A DNA stretch of 64,000 bases from Sphingobacterium chuzhouense (lineage in GTDB: Bacteria > Bacteroidota > Bacteroidia > Sphingobacteriales > Sphingobacteriaceae). Every line of letters begins with the position of its first letter. The first letter of the stretch is position 1. The stretch covers positions 620,001 to 684,000 of the forward strand of contig NZ_JACNYL010000001.1 in assembly GCF_014692525.1 (NCBI RefSeq), read 5' to 3'. A model generated the notes under the pieces. It worked only from the letters and a program-made list of their open reading frames with translations, was not told where the DNA came from and did not search any database. The translations under genes and the position numbers were made by a program. Of the stretch, positions 54,521-61,705 are shown piece by piece.

Positions 54521-57500
54521 TTAAAAATTTACATTGACCCCCAAAGCAAACCGACGCGGCCGCGGGGTGTTGGCGTTGTCCTGACTTAACATATAAACAT
54601 CGCTTGAAAGAGACACCTCCGGATCTTGTCCCGAATACTTCGTCCAGGTATAAACATCCTGCAAGGTTGCAAACACATCGAAGCGTGTTACACCAAAGCG
54701 TTCGATCAGCGGTTTCGGAAGCGAATAACGCAGTGATATCATTTTTAAGCGGAGAAAAGAAGCATCCTCGACAAAGCGATCCGATCCCAGATAGTTATAT
54801 CCTAATCCATACAGGGCTCTGGGAATTGTACTGGCATCGCCTTCATTCCGCCACCTACCCAGTACCGCCGTACTCTGATTACCTGTTCCCCGCATATTTT
54901 CCGTAGTCATCCGGACACTGTTCACCACCTTCTGTCCAAATCGGCCATGAAAGAAGGTACTCAAGCGAAAGCCCTTATAACGCACATCCACACCTCCACC
55001 CGCTGTAAAGAGCGGCATCGCATTTCCCAAGTAAACGATGTCATATTGATTGATGACACCGTTACCATCAATATCCTGGTATTTAGCATCCCCTGCAAAT
55101 ACGCGCCGGTCGCCGTTGCGCGTAAAGACTGCCTCTCCTTCCAGATCCCGAATAATCTCGCCGTTGATGTCGCGGGCGTAAGTTTCTTCTATATTCTGGT
55201 ATACGCCTAGATACCGATAGCCATAAAACGAACCCAACGGGTTACCTTCTACAATTTTATGCGCATATTTTTCGTTATCGAAATCGTAACGCTCAAACTC
55301 CATATTGTCCGGCAGCTCCAATACCGTATTTCTATTTCTGGATATATTCAGATGGCTGAATGTCACATCGAAATCTTTACTGCGAACCGCATCCACATTC
55401 AAAATTAGCTCCCATCCTTTGTTTTCCATTTTACCGGAATTGTAGAAACTCATTTGTGCGAAACCGGTAGAGGACGGCAATTTCACATCTTTCTGTAACA
55501 GATCAGTGGTTACGCGGTTATAAATTTCCCCTGTAATAGTTAATCTGTTCTTGAAGAAAGCCAGGTCAACGCCGAAGTCTGTTTGCGTAACGGTTTCCCA
55601 TTTGAGGTTATCGAGTTGCATCGATTTCGGTGCAATGGCAGGCATATCCACGTACCCTGGTGTAATCGGTTCAAATATACCGAGGTACGTATAGTTTCCC
55701 CGTGGGGAGTTTCCTGTTTTACCCCAGCTATACCGCAGTTTAATCATGTCTGCAATCCCCAACTTCTTGATGAATTCTTCGTCGCCAAGATGGTATGCTA
55801 CACCCAAGGCAGGAAAACCCTTCCAACGATGTTGAGCGGAGACGGCGGTACTTGCTTCCCAACGGTAAGTTCCGTTTATCAGATATTTATTTTTGAAGCC
55901 ATAATGGACACTGGAAATCACACCGATATCTCTACCCATAGAACTACCGGACCCCATTTTTGCTATGGCTCCGCCCGATGTCGGATCGCTCAACGAAGAA
56001 GATGCATTTCCGGACGTTTCGCTGGCATAACTGAAATTTCTGGATTCCGTAGTTTGTAATAAAGCAGTCCCGATCAAGCTATGCTGTTCCAGAAAAGTTT
56101 TGTTGTAAATAAATTTATTTTCGGTTGAAATGTGCAGATTGTCTGCCAATGCATCGGTACTTCTATTGAAGAAAGGGTCTGTCCAGATCACGCCCGTCAC
56201 TGATTGTGGCAGATATTTCCTGTTCTTGGTTGAACGCGTATCAAACCCCACTGTACCGGTGTATTGCAACTCCGGAAGTATCTGATATTGTGCTCTAAAA
56301 ATAACCCGTGCCTGCTCTCCCGTAGTTCTATTGACCGATTCATTGACCATGGCTACCGGATTATACATACTTTCTTTTTCGTCTCCGATAAAAGCTCCCT
56401 GGAAGTTGAGACGAGGAGAGAAATACTCATCCGTATAATTCCCATATTCATCGATATAGTATGGACTCATATTCGGCATCTTGCTCATGGCCATCGCCCG
56501 AGGGGTTTTGATTTTACCCGTCCAGAAATTGTCCCGGTCACTCAGCGAGTACGACATATCCGCATTGATATTAAATTTGTTCGAGAACTTGTAATTCACA
56601 CTCAATAGGGTATTGTAACGGTTCAGTTGCGTGCCTTTTGTCGTCCCGACATCGTTTAGATAGCCTAAAGATAAGCGATAGGTGGCTTTATCCCCACCGC
56701 CACTAATTGACAACGAATTATCTACAAAATGTCCGGGCTGCGTCACCTCGTTTAACCAATTCGTATTTTGGTTATATTCTTTAAAATAAACCCAGGATGG
56801 ATCGTAATTGATTTCTTGTGTATTGTATAATAACGTCAAGTAAGGAAACGCATTCTGATAGCCCAGATCATTCACTGTATTCCAGACGGCATCCTGTATC
56901 ATCGCTACATATTGTCCGCCGTCCAACATCGGGATGGTCTCCGCCTCGCGCTTGAAGTCCAATTTACTTGAAAAAGCAAATTGTGTTTTCCCTTGTCGTC
57001 CTTTTTTAGTTGTAAAAAGCAATACACCATTGGCTCCTTTGGACCCCCATATCGCGGTCGCTGCGGCATCTTTCAACACCTCGATCGATTCGATGTCCAT
57101 TGGCGAAATGTTGATCAGCGCTCCAAAGTCTTCATCATTGGCCGTCGAAAAGTTAAAATCATCCGCAATCTCTGTAGGGTAAGGCACACCGTCGACAACG
57201 ATCAGCGGTTCTGAGCTTCCGTTGAGGGATGACGTACCGCGGATACGGATAGAACTCCGAGCGCCGGGATCGGCACTGGAAATAATATCGACATTGGCCA
57301 GTCGCCCCTGTAAACCGCTCTCGATTGATGCAAAAGGCATGGTTTCCAAAGCTTTCATATCGATACTTTCTGTTGCAGAAACTTGATTTCGATAGGAAAT
57401 GCCCATGGCATTTCGCTTCTGTTCTCCCGCTCCTGTTATCACCACTTCTTCAATCGATTTATCATCCACTTGCAACGTGACATTGATTTCCGCCTGGTCC

Positions 57501-57772
57501 CGATAGGGTATCCGTTGTGAAATATAGCCAATACAGGCAACGACAATAGTCAAATCATTTTCTGTCGGTACTTCCACGCTAAATTGTCCTTGAGCATCCG
57601 TGGAAGCTCCTCTCAAATTTCTGTTATCTTTGTTTTCGACAAAGATCGAAGCACCTTGCAGCGGTTCGTTTCCCTGACCTTTGATATTCCCTGTCAATAC
57701 TTTAGATGATTGACCGACGACCAGAGAAATAACACTAAAACATGTTATTAAGGTTAATATATATTGCCTCAT
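54521..57772 (-). CDS. SusC/RagA-type TonB-dependent transporter
   Basis: This 1083-residue SusC has a signal peptide (ending VVGQ), a carboxypeptidase-regulatory-like domain (LTGNIKGQGNEPLQGASIFVE), a TonB-box region (IEEVVITGAGEQKRNAMG), a plug (SIRIRGTSSLNGSSEPLIVVDGV, VLKDAAATAIWGSKGANG) and a barrel ending LGVNVNF. It shares with the SusC at 1-2508 an unusual plug insertion (DFNFSTANDEDFGALINISP here, DFNFGAADEDAYAQLLNVAP there) and the ITGxG variant of the TonB-box region. It follows a four-repeat FAS1 lipoprotein, as that protein does. It imports homogalacturonan-derived oligosaccharides by context. Confidence 0.97.
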   Translation of the reverse strand: MRQYILTLITCFSVISLVVGQSSKVLTGNIKGQGNEPLQGASIFVENKDNRNLRGASTDAQGQFSVEVPTENDLTIVVACIGYISQRIPYRDQAEINVTLQVDDKSIEEVVITGAGEQKRNAMGISYRNQVSATESIDMKALETMPFASIESGLQGRLANVDIISSADPGARSSIRIRGTSSLNGSSEPLIVVDGVPYPTEIADDFNFSTANDEDFGALINISPMDIESIEVLKDAAATAIWGSKGANGVLLFTTKKGRQGKTQFAFSSKLDFKREAETIPMLDGGQYVAMIQDAVWNTVNDLGYQNAFPYLTLLYNTQEINYDPSWVYFKEYNQNTNWLNEVTQPGHFVDNSLSISGGGDKATYRLSLGYLNDVGTTKGTQLNRYNTLLSVNYKFSNKFNINADMSYSLSDRDNFWTGKIKTPRAMAMSKMPNMSPYYIDEYGNYTDEYFSPRLNFQGAFIGDEKESMYNPVAMVNESVNRTTGEQARVIFRAQYQILPELQYTGTVGFDTRSTKNRKYLPQSVTGVIWTDPFFNRSTDALADNLHISTENKFIYNKTFLEQHSLIGTALLQTTESRNFSYASETSGNASSSLSDPTSGGAIAKMGSGSSMGRDIGVISSVHYGFKNKYLINGTYRWEASTAVSAQHRWKGFPALGVAYHLGDEEFIKKLGIADMIKLRYSWGKTGNSPRGNYTYLGIFEPITPGYVDMPAIAPKSMQLDNLKWETVTQTDFGVDLAFFKNRLTITGEIYNRVTTDLLQKDVKLPSSTGFAQMSFYNSGKMENKGWELILNVDAVRSKDFDVTFSHLNISRNRNTVLELPDNMEFERYDFDNEKYAHKIVEGNPLGSFYGYRYLGVYQNIEETYARDINGEIIRDLEGEAVFTRNGDRRVFAGDAKYQDIDGNGVINQYDIVYLGNAMPLFTAGGGVDVRYKGFRLSTFFHGRFGQKVVNSVRMTTENMRGTGNQSTAVLGRWRNEGDASTIPRALYGLGYNYLGSDRFVEDASFLRLKMISLRYSLPKPLIERFGVTRFDVFATLQDVYTWTKYSGQDPEVSLSSDVYMLSQDNANTPRPRRFALGVNVNF

Positions 57773-57814
57773 TTATCTTTTTTTAAATGCTAAACCTATA
57801 AATCTTCTAATCCG

Positions 57815-60013
57815 TTATCGTTTTAATAGCTTGTTTATCCGATAGACGGCTCCATCGCTAAACACCTGCGGAAAGTCACTTATAATCGGAAGGACTGTAC
57901 CATCCTTATCCATCAACTCGAGGCTTGTTCCACGATCTGCTAAACTGATCTGTCGGTACTCGCCTACGCCTGTTCGCAAGGCCGTATCCCACGTACCCTG
58001 AACGCCAAAGCCCGGAAAAGGATAATCGCTCAGTGAATTATCGGGTACCGATACAAAATAGGCTTTTAGATATGCTGCCAGTTCATTTTTTTCTGTCGGG
58101 ATTGTTCCATTACTCAAGCCTTGGAGTACCGTCTCATTATCCGGTGCGAACAGTAAAAAACGGTTTCCAAACAGGAAAGACAGGGAATTACCTGCTTCCA
58201 TTAATCCAGCACGGGCCAATAGTTTGGAAAATTCCGCATAGGGATATAAAACATTGATCGGAGACTCAGCGCCGATCAATGTCGATTTAATAGTTCGGAT
58301 CTCGCCTCCCATGGCTATCTCGGTATCCAGGCTAATACCATTGTACCAATCACCAGCAAGGTTGGACACGGCGATATCTTTCTGACTATTGTACGTAGAT
58401 GTGGAATATACTTTCCCATCAGCCACATAGATGTAGCTGTAAGGATTACGTGTGCGATATACTTTTTTCTCCTGTAGAGAGCTAATTCGATCATACACAA
58501 TGTGGTCAGAAATAAAATTTTCCATTTGGTTTTCAGACAACGGTACCAGCACACCTTCCGAGTTTTCAACCAGAATCTGCTCATCACCAAATACTCTTGG
58601 ATTCCCTTCTGTCCAGAACAACTGGCTATCACCGATATAGGTGTCTTGAAGAACCTCATCACTCGGGATAAACAGGGTAAAGTCGATCTCTTTGCTTACC
58701 AGTGTTTGGTAGAGACCGGATTTGAACAGCATGTACATGAACATCCGGTATTTTGGATTGCGGAAGGCTGCTCCGGTGACGCTGTTGAACATATCCGGCA
58801 CCAATACTTTATCCAGACCGTAGAAAGCACCGTTGGAAGCGATGGCTTTTTGCTGTACATCTGTATTAGGATCAAACACGATAGGTGTTCCAAACGTTGC
58901 TTTGATATCCGGATTTTTGCCGATCTCGGACGGAAAGACCACATTTCCGGTGTAGACGTGGTTATACATCAACAGCAATAGGGGCAGCATGTCCACTTGG
59001 TCTAACGACTGATAATGCGCTGCCATATAGGTATCGAAAAAACCTTTCAGTGCCTGATTATTGGGCGCAAACACATTAAAACCACGGTAGGCCAAGCCCG
59101 CTAAATCAAAATAAGCTACGGCGTCTGGCAGTCCATACGTTGTCCATTCGGATGCGATAGGCGGCAAACTGCCGTGTGATACACTAAACAGTGAGTCTCC
59201 GGCCATCCCGTAGTCCAGGCTGGTTTCCTCATCATAGGTATACGTTAGATAACGATCGTATATCTTCAAAAAATCTTGATAGTCAGGATATTCTTCTAAT
59301 GTTGCATGCAAGGTTTTCAGCGGTTTCAATACTTCATCAACAATGTATATATACCCATTGTCTGTGGGAATTGCATATTCTGTTACGCCAGCATTTCCCA
59401 CGTTAAAACCATTGCTTCCTTTCCAGGTACCACTACCGAAGAAATACTCGTAATTGCCGGCGGCATCGATTCCTTTCGTCTGAAAATGTGTCTGGGAGAG
59501 AACAGGCAGAAAGCGGTCTTTGTTGAAGACTTTGCGTTGCCTCCCTCCAATAGGATCCATTTCGAGGCTGATGGAGTCGGAACTGCGGGTACGATGCTTG
59601 TAATATAATCCCGCTCTATTCGTCTCTCTTGCCTCACTGCCATTAGGCTGGTAATTTTCCAGCATATCTTTGCTATAAGCGTAATAAATCAGGTGATATC
59701 CCACCAGTTTTTTTAACTCTTTCAGTGGCACCTGCCCTACGGAAGACCAATTGTTTTCGGTCAAATATTTTTGGAAAGCCTCATCGGAAGGAGCGAAAAT
59801 CGTGGCGATGGTCTTCCCATCGAGAATTTCTTTAAATCCTGCGCGCTCCACAGCCTGCAGAAACAGCGTAAACTGCCCCCTATCCTCCAAAACTTCCCAA
59901 CTATTGCCTTTCAGCCAATCCGGACGCTCATAATGCGAGACCAGTTCTTTCTTAGAACAGGCCATAAAACAAGCTGTAAACACACTGAATGTGTATAGTA
60001 ACAGTTTTCTCAT
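57815..60013 (-). CDS. FAS1 (fasciclin) repeat surface lipoprotein
   Basis: This 732-residue lipoprotein (lipobox FMAC, Cys about 19) is a full-length paralogue of the FAS1 protein at 2518-4746. The first FAS1 repeat is clear (NSWEVLEDRGQFTLFLQAVERAGFKEIL, TIFAPSDEAFQKYL), others are weaker (FNVFAPNNQALKGF; IDFTLFIPSDEVL), and the last (RFLLFAPDNETVLQGL) is followed by VYRINKLLKR at the end. It lies between a pectate lyase (54 nt upstream) and SusC (42 nt downstream) and is probably a surface glycan-binding or docking component. FAS1 repeats have no known catalytic residues. Confidence 0.9.
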   Translation of the reverse strand: MRKLLLYTFSVFTACFMACSKKELVSHYERPDWLKGNSWEVLEDRGQFTLFLQAVERAGFKEILDGKTIATIFAPSDEAFQKYLTENNWSSVGQVPLKELKKLVGYHLIYYAYSKDMLENYQPNGSEARETNRAGLYYKHRTRSSDSISLEMDPIGGRQRKVFNKDRFLPVLSQTHFQTKGIDAAGNYEYFFGSGTWKGSNGFNVGNAGVTEYAIPTDNGYIYIVDEVLKPLKTLHATLEEYPDYQDFLKIYDRYLTYTYDEETSLDYGMAGDSLFSVSHGSLPPIASEWTTYGLPDAVAYFDLAGLAYRGFNVFAPNNQALKGFFDTYMAAHYQSLDQVDMLPLLLLMYNHVYTGNVVFPSEIGKNPDIKATFGTPIVFDPNTDVQQKAIASNGAFYGLDKVLVPDMFNSVTGAAFRNPKYRMFMYMLFKSGLYQTLVSKEIDFTLFIPSDEVLQDTYIGDSQLFWTEGNPRVFGDEQILVENSEGVLVPLSENQMENFISDHIVYDRISSLQEKKVYRTRNPYSYIYVADGKVYSTSTYNSQKDIAVSNLAGDWYNGISLDTEIAMGGEIRTIKSTLIGAESPINVLYPYAEFSKLLARAGLMEAGNSLSFLFGNRFLLFAPDNETVLQGLSNGTIPTEKNELAAYLKAYFVSVPDNSLSDYPFPGFGVQGTWDTALRTGVGEYRQISLADRGTSLELMDKDGTVLPIISDFPQVFSDGAVYRINKLLKR

Positions 60014-60067
60014 GGATTAATTGGTTTATTTAAATCGTTAGTTGTTTATAAAATGCTATTATATATG

Positions 60068-61471
60068 CTACTTTTTTTCTGAAAGATGATGCAGATACAC
60101 TTCGATATTCAGGTATCCTTGGTATTTCGGATCTTTACTGTGCTGCAGGGCATCGGAAGGGTCGTTTTTATTCAACCCCAACTGGTCTTCCGACGTATCC
60201 GGTATCCCGTCGTTGTCGGTATCCATCGCAACCGAAGCCGTGGTGATATTACCGAGCCCGCCATTTGGAAGCGGCAGATCAGATTCATCAAAAACATATA
60301 GCCCCGATTTGCCGGCACTCTTTAACTCCTGAATTAAAAAGTTATCTACTGGATCTCTTTTCGGGAGAATAGCTCCTGCCCTTTCCAGTAGATACTGATA
60401 GGCTTCCCGGGCATTCATTGCTGGTGACACAGAAGGATAATTGGCATAGTCAGCTTCCGTTTTAAAATTTTCCGGTTGTAAGCCGGGATACCACTGATCG
60501 TTCCCTTCTATCGGATCGCCGTCGAGTCTACCATTTTTATTGTTATCATAATAATTACCCGCTTGATACAGATTAAAGTTCTCGTTTCCTCTCGAAAACG
60601 GTGTTAATTTCGTTTCTGGCGTAGCTGGCCCACCAATAAAATAATTATGTAAAATAAGGACATCGGATGTCATGGCAGATCCTCCACCCAAAATATAGGC
60701 ATCGGCAGACACCTTATGTTCATCCTGTGTTTTATTGGCATTGCCGAAATTATACACCACGTTGTTCACGAACTCGTTGATTCCTTTAACCTTCGGGTTA
60801 CGCGTTTTATTACTGATGTAAAGCGATTTCAGGATAGATACCTTGCCGCCCGTTTGTATGAGTCCACCTGCCGAATGATTATAATGGTGTAAACCTTGTG
60901 CAATAATACTGTTCTGGATAGTGATACTATCGGGTTCCATCCCTCTCTTGTCCCAGTTAATGGAGAAAACCTCATCCAAGCCCCAGCTAAGTGATACATG
61001 ATCCAATATGATATTCTTACCATTGGAAATACCGGAGGCATCATCGTTCTTGCCTGCGCCGGCATTGGCGCCTAAACGGATACGTAGAAAACGGGCAATA
61101 GTTTCGTTTGATCCGGAGAAAGAAACTTTACGTCCGTATAGTACAACGCCGTCTCCCGGAGCAGTATGCCCCGCAATTGTCGTATACGGTGCGATTGTTA
61201 TATTACTTTTTAAATGGATTACGCCGGCAACACGAAAAATCACAAAACGGCCGGGCTGGCTCACCGCGTCGCGAAAGGAACCTGGCCCCTCGTCTGCAAG
61301 TGTCGTTACCAAATACATTTCTGGCTTTATATATCCTCTTGCCCCCTGTGCAAAGCGCCCAAAACCTTCGGCTTCGGGAAAGGATAACAATTGCTGTGCC
61401 TGTATGGTAACGCTACAGGCAATCAAAGCACCAGCGAATAATCCTTTAATTAGGTTCCAGTCTCTCTTCAT
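60068..61471 (-). CDS. Pectate lyase, PL1 family
   Basis: This 467-residue secreted protein (signal ending TIQAQ) carries the PL1 beta-helix signatures: FPEAEGFGRFAQGARG, FRDAVSQPGRFVIFRVAG, ILDHVSLSWGLDEVFS, and NKTRNPKVKG with catalytic-type Arg at about 224. Its end holds a calcium-binding-type motif (DTDNDGIPDTSEDQLG). It cleaves homogalacturonan by beta-elimination. It is the first gene of the longest operon in the window, controlled by the class-2 promoter at 61614-61678 next to the regulator gene. It is paralogous to 34321-35769 but has an ordinary signal peptide in place of a lipobox, so the two should differ in location. Confidence 0.94.
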   Translation of the reverse strand: MKRDWNLIKGLFAGALIACSVTIQAQQLLSFPEAEGFGRFAQGARGYIKPEMYLVTTLADEGPGSFRDAVSQPGRFVIFRVAGVIHLKSNITIAPYTTIAGHTAPGDGVVLYGRKVSFSGSNETIARFLRIRLGANAGAGKNDDASGISNGKNIILDHVSLSWGLDEVFSINWDKRGMEPDSITIQNSIIAQGLHHYNHSAGGLIQTGGKVSILKSLYISNKTRNPKVKGINEFVNNVVYNFGNANKTQDEHKVSADAYILGGGSAMTSDVLILHNYFIGGPATPETKLTPFSRGNENFNLYQAGNYYDNNKNGRLDGDPIEGNDQWYPGLQPENFKTEADYANYPSVSPAMNAREAYQYLLERAGAILPKRDPVDNFLIQELKSAGKSGLYVFDESDLPLPNGGLGNITTASVAMDTDNDGIPDTSEDQLGLNKNDPSDALQHSKDPKYQGYLNIEVYLHHLSEKK

Positions 61472-61529
61472 CTTAGTTAGTCTAAAAAAGTTACTTCAAT
61501 CAACCACCTCTTTATACAAAAAACTGCGT

Positions 61530-61553
61530 GTTCTTGTCGTTTATATGTTGGCG
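61530..61553 (-). promoter_or_regulatory. Conserved leader element, copy 2
   Basis: The minus-strand core CGCCAACATATAAACG (61553-61538) followed by ACAAGAAC matches the element at 43407-43431. It lies in the leader of the pectate lyase operon, 58 nt before the ATG at 61471 and about 60 nt after the -7 box. A TTTTAGC stretch upstream is also shared. It may be an RNA-level or post-initiation control element. Confidence 0.5.
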
Positions 61554-61613
61554 TTTATTTTGCTATCCCCGCCTTGGCTAAAAGCAGTGTTTGCGTTACT
61601 TCAATTATAAGGT

Positions 61614-61678
61614 CAAATATAGGCGGTAGCTTGTTTTTTCATTTTCAAAAATTGACACAATTCATTTAAAAATTGACG
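61614..61678 (-). promoter_or_regulatory. Class-2 promoter with 21-bp direct repeat, before the pectate lyase-FAS1-Sus operon
   Basis: In plus-strand sense, units TTCAAAAATTGACA (61644-61657) and TTTAAAAATTGACG (61665-61678) have a 21-bp period. The minus-strand -7 box TATATTTG (61621-61614) is perfect and 22 nt from the proximal unit. The site lies 28 bp downstream of the HTCS stop codon, so the regulator gene abuts its probable target. Confidence 0.8.
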
Positions 61679-61705
61679 AAAACGCTAATTAAAGGGGATT
61701 TTTAT

